Source: Streptomyces sp. P9-A4
GTDB lineage: Bacteria; Actinomycetota; Actinomycetes; Streptomycetales; Streptomycetaceae
Direction: 5' to 3'
Assembly: GCF_036634195.1 (NCBI RefSeq)
Contig: NZ_JAZIFY010000001.1
Location: forward strand, 5,776,501 to 5,840,500
Length of the DNA stretch: 64,000 nt
Shown here: positions 42,674-50,199 of the stretch, piece by piece
Layout of the letters: every line of letters starts with the position of its first letter
Position numbering within the stretch: position 1 is the stretch's first letter
The notes under the pieces: model-generated
The model's input: the letters and a program-made list of their open reading frames with translations, nothing else
What the model was told of the DNA's origin: nothing
The model's database searches: none
Position numbers and translations under genes: made by a program

Positions 42674-42740
42674 GACGCACCACGTGGAGTGCGTGGCGAT
42701 TCTGGAGCCGGTGAAGAAGGACGCCTGAGCTGGGGTTTCT
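42674..42740 (+). repeat. attR-like 67-bp direct repeat (orphan methyltransferase gene end)
   Basis: Second copy of 34016-34082. In the methyltransferase frame it reads THHVECVAILEPVKKDA followed by TGA, but it has no upstream gene. It probably marks the original chromosomal 3' end. From here the GC content rises again. The neighbouring 42510-42673 and 42741-42858 contain no recognisable gene. Confidence 0.88.
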
Positions 42741-42858
42741 TCGGGTGTGCGTGAAGGGTGTCGCGTGTGCCGGGTGCGGTATCCGACGCGCGTGACTCAC
42801 GTTTGGCGCTTGTGGCTCGGGAAGGTCGGGCTGCCGGGGGCGGTGTACCCGGCGGGTC

Positions 42859-43275
42859 GAGGCGGGCTTCGGAGTGTCCCCACGGCGCTTCGCGCAGGAG
42901 ACCGGCGTTGCCGGCGCGCTGATCGCCTGGTCGGTGGCGGGTCTGGGCATGCTGATGCTCGCCTTCGTCTTCCAGACCCTTGCCGTGCGCCGGCCGGACC
43001 TGGACGCGGGCGCCTACGCGTACGCCAAGGCCGGCTTCGGGGAGTGCGTGGGCTTCTTCTACGCCTCGGAGCGGCAGCAGTGGGACAGCGGCAACAAAGC
43101 CGTCGCCCTGGAGCCTGGCGTCGTCTTTACCTGCGACCGCGACACCCAGACGAACACACTGCTGCGTGCGGCGGGCGTCGAGGTCATCACGATCGTCGGT
43201 GCCGAGCTGGGGCGCGGCCGTGGCGGCGGCCACTGCATGACCTGCCCCCTGGTCCGCGACCCGGTCGCGTTCTGA
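42859..43275 (+). pseudogene. In-frame ArcD-ArcA deletion chimera (arginine deiminase pathway relic)
   Basis: The open frame from GTG 42874 encodes two unrelated pieces. [40 protein letters not shown] and [17 protein letters not shown] are helices 1-2 of the arginine:ornithine antiporter ArcD. Then [40 protein letters not shown] and [17 protein letters not shown] are the C-terminal third of arginine deiminase ArcA, including its catalytic Cys motif. A deletion has fused the genes in frame. ArcD homology seems to extend slightly before the GTG (to about 42859). Neither function can survive. Confidence 0.75.
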
Positions 43276-43357
43276 CGCGCACGAAGCGGCCGGGTCCCGT
43301 CGGCTGCCGGCTCCGAGTGGATCCGGCCGACGGGATCCGGCCGCTTCGTGCGCGTCA
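43273..43357. terminator. Long hairpin terminator enclosing both convergent stop codons
   Basis: Two 32-bp arms (43273-43304 and 43326-43357) pair with a single mismatch around a 21-nt loop. The outermost 3 bp are the TGA of the chimera on one side and the TGA of the DUF1269 gene on the other. Confidence 0.9.
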
Positions 43358-43855
43358 GGCAGTGGTTTCGGGGCCGGCCAGCTGCTCCGCGAGCTCCCGC
43401 TCGGCCTGCTCGGAGAGCGAGGTCTTGAGTACCTCTCCGCCGAAGGAGCCCATGGCGGCGGCGAACCGGTCCTCCGTGACCTTCGTGGCCATGATGACGA
43501 CGGCGGCCGAGCCAGGGCCGAGCAACTCCTGGACGTTCTCACGGAACTTGTTGTCGACCCCCATCTGCTGGAGCTTGCCGATCAGGCCTCCGGCGGCCGC
43601 GCCCACGACGCCGATCGCCGGGGTGAGGATGAGGATGCCGAAGACCATGCCCCACAGAGCGCCTGCGGTCGCCGACTTGGCGATCTCCTCGGTTCTGGCC
43701 GGTGTGTCCACATGGGTCTTGCCGTCCTCGTCGACCGATACGACGGCGAGTCCGGACAGTTCGACCACGTGATCCTTGGCCAGCCGTTGTACCTCGGCGA
43801 ACGCCTTGTCGGCGACGGCACGGTCCTCGTAGCCGAGGACGATGAGTTCGGACAT
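43355..43855 (-). CDS. DUF1269 family membrane-associated protein
   Basis: A 166-residue protein starting MSELIVLGYEDRAVADKAFA. The N-terminal ferredoxin-like half contains VVELSGLAVVSVDEDGKTHV. A Gly/Ala-rich hydrophobic hairpin follows (ATAGALWGMVFGILILTPAI, GVVGAAAGGLIGKL), and the C-terminal SAAVVIMATKVTEDRFAAAM part resembles the DUF1269 (PF06897) end. The function is unknown; the glycine-rich segment suggests membrane insertion. AAGGAGA precedes the ATG. A second DUF1269 gene lies 1.5 kb upstream on the same strand, with a baeRF-type gene between. Confidence 0.9.
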   Translation of the reverse strand: MSELIVLGYEDRAVADKAFAEVQRLAKDHVVELSGLAVVSVDEDGKTHVDTPARTEEIAKSATAGALWGMVFGILILTPAIGVVGAAAGGLIGKLQQMGVDNKFRENVQELLGPGSAAVVIMATKVTEDRFAAAMGSFGGEVLKTSLSEQAERELAEQLAGPETTA

Positions 43856-44137
43856 GCGCAATCTCCTTGTGAGGGGGCTTGTCGGTATCGCTGGGCCTGG
43901 CCGGCCTCGCTGTGAGGACGGGATCGGGTAGCTGCCGGCTGGACGGCGTACGAGGGTCGGTCGTTCGCTGACGCCCGGTCCGCTCGTATCGCCGTCGCCG
44001 TCGCGGCGCGAACGCACCGGGTGGCTGAGCCGCTCGGGTGAGGGATTCACGGCCGTGCCTTCTCGGTGAGGGGTGTCACGGGCAGCCGCGCCCGGTCCGG
44101 TCGTCTCGGGACGGCTGCGCTGTTCTCCAGCGGTCGG

Positions 44138-45232
44138 TCAGTACCGCAGCACTCCGGCGATGTGCCCTTGGCCGGCCAGCGCGTCGTCGGGTACGAAGCG
44201 GATCTCGGCCCCCCTCTCCAAGGCCTGCTCGACGATCTCGTCGACCATGTCGTCCCGCGCTCCGGGCTGGTCGGCGTCCGCGGGTTCCAGATGGCCCCCC
44301 TCCTCCCGTACGACTGTCCGGTAGTGCTCCTCGACGGCCAGCAACCGCACTCGCCCCTCCTGCACGGCCCGCCACACCTCGTCGAGTCCGCCCGCGAACT
44401 CCCTTCGGCCGCGTGCGGCTTCCAGCTCAGCGGCGATCGTGGCCGTCGACGCCGCCTCCCGCGCGGTGCGAACCGGCTCCACAGCCTTGGCGACAGCACC
44501 GGCCGGCCCGTCGGCGAGCCCTCCGTGCTGGATCGCGACCGCGCCCGCGCCCAGCGGGCCGAGCTCCTCCAGGAGTGCGAGTGCGGCGGCCGAGCCGATC
44601 ACGTACAGCGGGCGGGGCGTGCGGGCGAGGACGGCACGCAGCTTGTCGTGCGCCTCGCGCAGGAACTGGCGGGTGGCCTCGTCCTGGAACGTGCTGGGCA
44701 GGTCCCCGATGCGTTGCTTGCGCTCCGCGTCCGGGTCCTCAAGACTCCGCGCGAGCGGGAATCCGTCCCCGGAACGCTCGGTGGCCCGCTCGGGGCTGCC
44801 GTCCCACAGGGAGACCCGGTCGGCGGCCACCGCGAGCGCCCAGTACGGCTGCTCGGCTGCCTGCGCCGCTACGAGGTTGCGGGTGAGGAAGGTGTCGGCG
44901 AACACCAGGCGTTCGGGTACGGCGCGAGCGACCGACCACACGTGGTGCTCGCCCTGGGCCACGAAGATCACCAGACCGTCCTGCGCGTGGGCCGGATCGA
45001 TCTCTGCGACGGCTCGCCTCAGCCGGTCGACGATCTCCCCGCGCCGCTCGCGCGGGACGTCGGGATCGTTCTCCAGTGCCTTCTCCGCCTGGGCCACGAG
45101 GTTGCGCAGACGCACGGGATCCTGCGCGTTCCCCGGCTCGCGTCGGTGGGTCGGCATCAGCAAGGAGAGGGCGGGATATGGCCGGGGCCGGCGCAGCTCG
45201 GCGAGCTGGTCCGAGGTGAGCAGGGGGTCCAT
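44138..45232 (-). CDS. baeRF-type (archaeo-eukaryotic release-factor-like) protein
   Basis: A 364-residue protein beginning MDPLLTSDQLAELRRPRPYP. It shows ALSLLMPTHRREPGNAQDPV, GLVIFVAQGEHHVWSVARAV, YWALAVAADRVSLWDGSPER and, in the last third, RPLYVIGSAAALALLEELGP and VRLLAVEEHYRTVV. This matches the bacterial baeRF/Vms1-like group related to eRF1 domain 2, thought to act on stalled ribosomes or peptidyl-tRNA. No membrane segment. The ATG at 45232 follows AGAAAGG; the much longer open frame upstream is not supported. It sits between two DUF1269 genes. Confidence 0.8.
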   Translation of the reverse strand: MDPLLTSDQLAELRRPRPYPALSLLMPTHRREPGNAQDPVRLRNLVAQAEKALENDPDVPRERRGEIVDRLRRAVAEIDPAHAQDGLVIFVAQGEHHVWSVARAVPERLVFADTFLTRNLVAAQAAEQPYWALAVAADRVSLWDGSPERATERSGDGFPLARSLEDPDAERKQRIGDLPSTFQDEATRQFLREAHDKLRAVLARTPRPLYVIGSAAALALLEELGPLGAGAVAIQHGGLADGPAGAVAKAVEPVRTAREAASTATIAAELEAARGRREFAGGLDEVWRAVQEGRVRLLAVEEHYRTVVREEGGHLEPADADQPGARDDMVDEIVEQALERGAEIRFVPDDALAGQGHIAGVLRY

Positions 45233-45330
45233 CGGATGCCTTTCTGGTGGTGGGGGTGCGCGGGGCGAGTGCGAGACGGATTCGGGGGGCATCCGTGGAG
45301 CAGGCGGGGGCCCGTCGCGGTCGGGCCGCG

Positions 45331-45819
45331 CTATTGCGGCCCGGCGAGCTGTTCGGAGAGTTCCCTCTCGTCCTCGTCGCTGAGTGAGGTCTTGAGGAGG
45401 GTGCCGCCGTGCTGTCGCATCGCCGCCGTGAACTTGTCGTCGGTGACCTTGGAAGCCATGATCACGACCGCGGCGGATCCGGGTTTCAGCAGATTCCCCA
45501 CCTGCTGACGGAACTGATCGTCGATGCCGGACCTGCTCAGCCTGCCCACGAGGCCACCGAGCGCGGCCCCGGTCAGGAGACCGAGCCCGGGGACGAGGAA
45601 CAGCATGCCGAAGATCGCGCCCCACACGGCTCCGGTGGCCGTGGTGGAGCCCACGACGCGGCTGTCCGAGTCGACGTGGGTCTGTCCGTCCTCGTCGACC
45701 TCGACGACCGCCAGACCGTTGAGGTGTACGACGTAGTCCCGTTGGAGTTCCCGCACGGTGTCGAACGCCATGTCTGCCACGTCGGTGTCGTCGTAGCCGA
45801 TGACGATGAGCTCGCCCAC
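45331..45819 (-). CDS. DUF1269 family membrane-associated protein
   Basis: A 162-residue paralogue of the gene at 43355, starting VGELIVIGYDDTDVADMAFD. Its hydrophobic hairpin is ATGAVWGAIFGMLFLVPGLG and LLTGAALGGLVGRLS, and the C-terminal block SAAVVIMASKVTDDKFTAAM is nearly the same as in the paralogue. The GTG at 45819 is preceded by GAGGAGG, an ideal site. The baeRF gene follows 98 bp downstream, so cotranscription is plausible. Confidence 0.9.
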   Translation of the reverse strand: MGELIVIGYDDTDVADMAFDTVRELQRDYVVHLNGLAVVEVDEDGQTHVDSDSRVVGSTTATGAVWGAIFGMLFLVPGLGLLTGAALGGLVGRLSRSGIDDQFRQQVGNLLKPGSAAVVIMASKVTDDKFTAAMRQHGGTLLKTSLSDEDERELSEQLAGPQ

Positions 45820-46023
45820 TTCCGCCTCCTCGGTCCGACGCCCCTCCTGGCGGTCCGCTACTGAGCGATTCCGCCTGAAAAGACACGCAAGGATGAGCTT
45901 GACCCGATATTCGGGAGGGCGCTACTCGATCCGGTGAGGACCTCGCGCACGCAGGACCCTCGCCTCCGGCCCCCGTGCTCCATTGGAGGGACAGGCCCGA
46001 CCGGCAGGCACGCGAGGTCCTCC

Positions 46024-47091
46024 TCAGGAGGCCGTCGTGTCGTGCACGCGCTTGCCGGGGCGGTCGTCGGGGAGGGAGTGGGGGAGGCCGAAGGCCGGGT
46101 AGACGCTCGTGTCGCGGAACCAGGTGATCGCGGTGATCGCGTCCCGGTCCGTGGTGAGGACGACCAGTCCGTACGGGCGGGCGATGGCGGCGGGCGGAGT
46201 GGGCAGGTAACAGCCCAGCGCGTGCTGGCCGTTGGCCCGTACGGGAATGGCGCGCAGCGGTACTCCTCGGGCCTGCTCGCGGTCGGCCAGGAAGACGCGG
46301 ACCGACTCGCGGCCGTGGTACTGCTGCGGCTCGGGCGGCATGGTCAGCCACGAGTCCTCCGCGAGCAGGGCGACCACGGCGTCGGTGTCGCCCGCCTCCA
46401 GGGCCCTGGCGAACAGGCCGGCCAGCTCCCGCTCGCGGGCCGAGCCCGCGGCCGCGGCGGGCCGGTGGCCGGGCTCCGCCCGGTGTTCGCGCAGCACTGC
46501 CCGGCCGCGCTGGAGCATGCCCTTGACCGCCGTCGCACCGCTGCCGAGGATTCCCGCGGCCTCCGCCACGGAGAAGCCGAGGGCGTCGCAGAGGGCGACG
46601 GCCGCGCGCTGCGGTGGTGTCAGGTGCTGGAGCGCCGTGACGAAGGCCAGGCTCACCGACTCGCGCAGCTCGTACCGGGCCTCGGGGCCCGGCTGCCGGT
46701 CCGGGAGGGCGTCGAGCAGGTCGTCCAGGAGATGGTCGGGGTAGGGCTGGAGCCAGACCGGCTCGCCGAACCGGGTCGGTTCCGGCAGAGTCGACGCGGT
46801 GCTGACAGCAGCGGCCGATCGCGGGCGGCGCGACGTGGCACGCAGCGCGTTGAGGCTGCGGTTGGTCGCGATCCGGTAGAGCCAGCCGCGCACCGACGAA
46901 CGTCCCTCGAAGCCGGCCAGGCCGAGCCACGCCGCCAGCAGGGTCTCCTGCACCAGGTCCTCCGCGTCGGCCACCGAGCCGGTGATGCGGTAGCAGTGCA
47001 GCTGGAGCTCCCTGCGGTAGGGCTCGGTGAGGCGGCGGAACGCCTCGGCGTCCCCCGCCAGTGCCTGCTGCAGGTCGGGATCGGTCGTCAT
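46024..47091 (-). CDS. ECF-type sigma factor with SnoaL-like C-terminal domain (TIGR02960/SigJ type)
   Basis: A 355-residue extracytoplasmic-function sigma factor. Region 2: EAFRRLTEPYRRELQLHCYR, GSVADAEDLVQETLLAAWLG and VRGWLYRIATNRSLNALR. Region 4: LQHLTPPQRAAVALCDALGF, SVAEAAGILGSGATAVKGML. A C-terminal SnoaL/NTF2-like domain (FARALEAGDTDAVVALLAED and PPEPQQYHGRESVRVFLADR) replaces a separate anti-sigma. The WLQPYPDHLLDDL linker suits the TIGR02960 group. The ATG at 47091 follows AAGGAG. A 97-bp inverted repeat lies upstream, towards a divergent DinB-like gene. Confidence 0.9.
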   Translation of the reverse strand: MTTDPDLQQALAGDAEAFRRLTEPYRRELQLHCYRITGSVADAEDLVQETLLAAWLGLAGFEGRSSVRGWLYRIATNRSLNALRATSRRPRSAAAVSTASTLPEPTRFGEPVWLQPYPDHLLDDLLDALPDRQPGPEARYELRESVSLAFVTALQHLTPPQRAAVALCDALGFSVAEAAGILGSGATAVKGMLQRGRAVLREHRAEPGHRPAAAAGSARERELAGLFARALEAGDTDAVVALLAEDSWLTMPPEPQQYHGRESVRVFLADREQARGVPLRAIPVRANGQHALGCYLPTPPAAIARPYGLVVLTTDRDAITAITWFRDTSVYPAFGLPHSLPDDRPGKRVHDTTAS

Positions 47092-47166
47092 GCTCGGCTC
47101 CTTGGGACTGAGGTCTTCGGGGCTGTGCGTCTGCGGGCATCGGGGGGCTTTGCGTTCCGCCACCTT

Positions 47167-47263
47167 CCGTTACGACACCGCCCGGACCCGGATCGGAACG
47201 CGGTCCCCGAACAGGCCGATCCCGAGCCGCGTTCCGATCCGTGCGCCACCGGTGTCGTAACGG
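47167..47263. promoter_or_regulatory. 97-bp compound inverted repeat between sigma-factor and DinB-like genes
   Basis: The outer arms CCGTTACGACACCG (47167-47180) and CGGTGTCGTAACGG (47250-47263), and the inner arms CGGATCGGAACGCGG (47189-47203) and CCGCGTTCCGATCCG (47227-47241), are each perfect. The short bridges between them differ. Its position between divergent genes suggests twin binding sites or twin promoters for the sigma factor. Confidence 0.6.
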
Positions 47264-47391
47264 ATGACAGCACATCCCCGACCTGAGGGTCCCCGCATGC
47301 CGCCCGACAGGGCGAGACCCGCCCGGGTGCTCCGGCTCACCGCCGGAGCCGCCCTGCTCGTGGGTCTGACCTGCCGTGCCCGACACCAGGA

Positions 47392-47910
47392 ATGGACGAA
47401 CCGATGGACACCGCACAACTGCGAGACGCCTACCGCACCCTGCTCGACGCCGCCGTGACCGTGGCCGAGTCGCCCGTCCCCGTCGAACCGCCGCCCGGCG
47501 AATGGGACGCGGACCAGATCCTGGGGCACGTCTCCCTCGTCACCGCCACCACGCTTGCCGCCGTGTCGGCGATCACCGCCGGCGCGAACACCACCTACGA
47601 CAACCGCGTCGCGCTGGACACCTGGACCATCGATCGTGTCATCCGGCTCGCCGGCGGAGGCGCGGGCCTCCGGGAACGTGTCCACGTCCAGGCGGACGCC
47701 CTGTGCGCCCTCGCCGGGGCGACGCTGAGCAAGACCGAACTCGACACACGGGTTCCCACCCTGCTCCTCTCCCACGACACGGCCCTCGTCGATCAGCTCG
47801 TACCGCTCGGGGACCTGATCTCCGGCCTCGCCGAGGGGGAGCTGCCCGGCCACACCCGGCAGCTGCTGGCCCTGATGCCGGCCGGCACCCGGGACGAGAC
47901 CGCTCGCTGA
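47392..47910 (+). CDS. DinB-like / mycothiol-dependent isomerase-fold protein
   Basis: A 172-residue four-helix protein. MDTAQLRDAYRTLLDAAVTV, GEWDADQILGHVSLVTATTL (His in the typical W-x-x-x-x-x-x-x-H position), VHVQADALCALAGATLSKTE and VPTLLLSHDTALVDQLVPLG fit the DinB/MDMPI superfamily, which often uses mycothiol. The second metal-site His is less clear, so activity is uncertain. The ATG at 47392 touches AGGA; the in-frame ATG at 47404 has a more normal distance. It is divergent from the sigma-factor gene across the 97-bp inverted repeat. Confidence 0.65.
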   Translation: MDEPMDTAQLRDAYRTLLDAAVTVAESPVPVEPPPGEWDADQILGHVSLVTATTLAAVSAITAGANTTYDNRVALDTWTIDRVIRLAGGGAGLRERVHVQADALCALAGATLSKTELDTRVPTLLLSHDTALVDQLVPLGDLISGLAEGELPGHTRQLLALMPAGTRDETAR

Positions 47911-47944
47911 TCCCGCCGGTACCGCGACCGGGCTTCGCCGCCCC

Positions 47945-49900
47945 TCAGCCGACGTGGACGCGGGGGCGGCGGGCGCGGTCGGGTTCCGCCTCGCGCAGCA
48001 CCTCCCGGGTGACCGGCGCGACCTCGCCCTGGCCCAGGAGGAAGAAGCGGAGGAAGTTGGCGAAGGGGTTGCCCTCGGTCCACTCGAAGTAGATGTGCGG
48101 GCGGGTGCCGGTGAGGTCGCGGGCGTGGAGGAGCAGGGCCGCGAGGGCGTTGGGGACGGAGGAGCCCTCGACGGTGAGGACGCGGTAGCGGTCGTGGAGG
48201 ACCTCGCCCTTCACCGTGAGTCCGGCTTCGAACTCGGAGGGGTCGGTGATCGTCACCTCGACGAAGACGAAGTCCTCGGTGCCGGGGATGTCGTTGTCGG
48301 AGCGGATCTGCTCGATCTTCTCGCGGTACTCGGCGATGTCACGGCTGCCGGGTTCGTTGGCGATGAACCGGGCCGTCCGGCGCGAGATGTCCTGGATGAA
48401 GCGTTCCGCCATCTCATCGAGCTCGACATGGGTGACGCGTAGTTCGAAGGCGCGGCCCAGGCGGGAGAGAAGGGAGATCAGGATGATGCCGGCGATGAAG
48501 CAGGCACCGATCTTCACGCCGTCCGGACGCTCGATGACGTTGACGACCGTCGTGTAGAGGAAGACGGCCGAGATGATGCCGAAGCCGATCGTCCAGCCGC
48601 GCTGGCCGGCCTTGCGCGCCGCGATCGTCACCGCGATGGCCGCCGAGGAGATCAGGACGAGGACACCGGTGGCGTACGCGCCGCCCTGGGCGTCGACGTC
48701 GGCGTCGAAGATCCACGTCACCAGGAAGGCGACCAGGGTGAAGACGATGACCATCGGGCGCACGGCGCGCGCCCAGTGCGGGGCCATGCCGTACTTGGGC
48801 AGGTAGCGCGGCATCAGGTTGAGCAGGCCGGCCATCGCCGACGCGCCCGCGAACCACAGGATGGCGATGGTCGAGACGTCGTAGACCGTGCCGAAGGTGT
48901 TGCCCAGGTACTCGTGGGCCAGGTAGGCGAGCGCGCGGCCGTTGGCCTTGCCGCCGGACTCGAACTCCTTCGCCGGGATGAGCACGGTGGTGATGAAGCT
49001 GGTGCAGATCAGGAAGACGCTCATGATCACAGCGGCCGTGGTGAGGAGCTTCTTCGTGTCCCGGATACGGCCGGTGGGCCGTTCCTCGGTGTCGTCGGGG
49101 TCGCCCTTGACGTGCGGCATGACGGCGACGCCGGTCTCGAAGCCGGACAGACCGAGCGCGAGCTTGGGGAAGACGAGCAGGGCGACGCCGACCATCGCGA
49201 AGACGTTGCCGTGCTCGGCGGTCAGGGCCGAGGCCCAGTCCGTGACGACATGGCCCTCGGTGAGGACGTGCCAGAGGCCGGTGATCACGACGACCACGTT
49301 GAGCGTCAGATACAGGCCGACGAGTGCGACGGCGACACCGATGGCTTCCAGGAAGCCCTTGAGGAACACCGCGCCGAGCAGGGCGATCAGCACCAGAGTG
49401 ATGATCATCTGCTTGTTGTGGAGAGCTTCCGCGAGGTGGGGGTTCTCGACGAGGTGGGTGGAGGCGTCGGCGGCCGACAGGGTGATGGTGATGAGGAAGT
49501 CGGTCGCCGCGAAGCCCAGCAGGGTGAGGACGAAGAGCTTGCCCTTCCAGAAGGACAGCAGCCGCGACAGCATCGAGATCGAGCCCTCGCCGTGAGGGCT
49601 CTCCTCGGCCACCCGACGGTAGACCGGCAGGGCGCCGGCCAGGGTGACGATCACCAGCACGATCGTGGCCACGGGGGAGAGCAGCCCGGCGGCAAGGGCC
49701 GCGATGCCCGGCTGGTAGCCGAGGGTGGAGAAGTAGTCGACACCCGTCAGACACATCACCCGCCACCAGCGCTGACCCCTGTGCCCGGCGTCCGGGGCCG
49801 GTTCCTTGGGGCGGGAGGGCTTGCCCTTGCCCATGTCGGACAGCCCTTCCAGCATCCACGCCCGCAGCCTGCTGGTGCGCGTCTCGTTCGTGCCGGCCAT
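47945..49900 (-). CDS. APC-superfamily transporter
   Basis: A 651-residue permease. After a 45-residue charged N-terminus come about twelve TM helices. The first carries [20 protein letters not shown], related to the DxLSSxxY signature of KimA-like permeases but divergent. Later helices include [40 protein letters not shown] and [22 protein letters not shown]-terminal soluble domain (about 470-650) contains [20 protein letters not shown]. The substrate is unclear: amino acid or K+. It is divergent from a KimA-like gene; the 299-bp gap shows no gene or clear riboswitch. Confidence 0.85.
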   Translation of the reverse strand: MAGTNETRTSRLRAWMLEGLSDMGKGKPSRPKEPAPDAGHRGQRWWRVMCLTGVDYFSTLGYQPGIAALAAGLLSPVATIVLVIVTLAGALPVYRRVAEESPHGEGSISMLSRLLSFWKGKLFVLTLLGFAATDFLITITLSAADASTHLVENPHLAEALHNKQMIITLVLIALLGAVFLKGFLEAIGVAVALVGLYLTLNVVVVITGLWHVLTEGHVVTDWASALTAEHGNVFAMVGVALLVFPKLALGLSGFETGVAVMPHVKGDPDDTEERPTGRIRDTKKLLTTAAVIMSVFLICTSFITTVLIPAKEFESGGKANGRALAYLAHEYLGNTFGTVYDVSTIAILWFAGASAMAGLLNLMPRYLPKYGMAPHWARAVRPMVIVFTLVAFLVTWIFDADVDAQGGAYATGVLVLISSAAIAVTIAARKAGQRGWTIGFGIISAVFLYTTVVNVIERPDGVKIGACFIAGIILISLLSRLGRAFELRVTHVELDEMAERFIQDISRRTARFIANEPGSRDIAEYREKIEQIRSDNDIPGTEDFVFVEVTITDPSEFEAGLTVKGEVLHDRYRVLTVEGSSVPNALAALLLHARDLTGTRPHIYFEWTEGNPFANFLRFFLLGQGEVAPVTREVLREAEPDRARRPRVHVG

Positions 49901-50199
49901 CGGGCTGCTCCTGGGCGTGGGGAGAGGGATTCGGCCATCGGAGGGACAGCCGAGTCAGCCTAAGCAGCCAGGGACGCCCGGATCCGGCCATGGGCGTATG
50001 GGAAGCGTCAAGATCCCTCGCTTGGGCGTTGTGTGCCTCACATGCGTACACGCCTGTGTTCAGGCACCGAGCCGTGCGGCCCGCGTCAAGGACGAGTGAA
50101 GACGGCGGCGTCCGGCGACAAGAACCCGCCAGAGACCGCCGACGGCCGGCCCGGTCGGGCCCACTCTGGGCGGACCTGACCGCGAGGGAGTTCACCAGC

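Larger units (their letters stand above)
34016..42740. mobile_element. Genomic island at the 3' end of the RNA methyltransferase gene, no recombinase visible
   Basis: About 8.6 kb lies between two 67-bp direct repeats. The left copy completes the methyltransferase gene and the right copy is an orphan gene end, the pattern left by site-specific integration into a gene tail. Contents: a doubly frameshifted gene, a small winged-helix-like ORF, a JetD-type fragment, a PD-(D/E)XK nuclease, a helicase-like remnant, two nuclease-helicase fusions and a 42-residue membrane protein. No integrase, excisionase or replication gene is seen. It is either decayed, mobilised in trans, or a passive insertion. 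34083-34332 has no gene; it holds AT-richer DNA with repeated TCGACGCA motifs. Confidence 0.75.

Noticed and set aside
44138..47416. One very long minus frame through baeRF, DUF1269 and sigma-factor genes
   Set aside because: Only 44138-45232 has protein-like sequence and a start with ribosome site; the rest is out-of-frame shadow of other genes.
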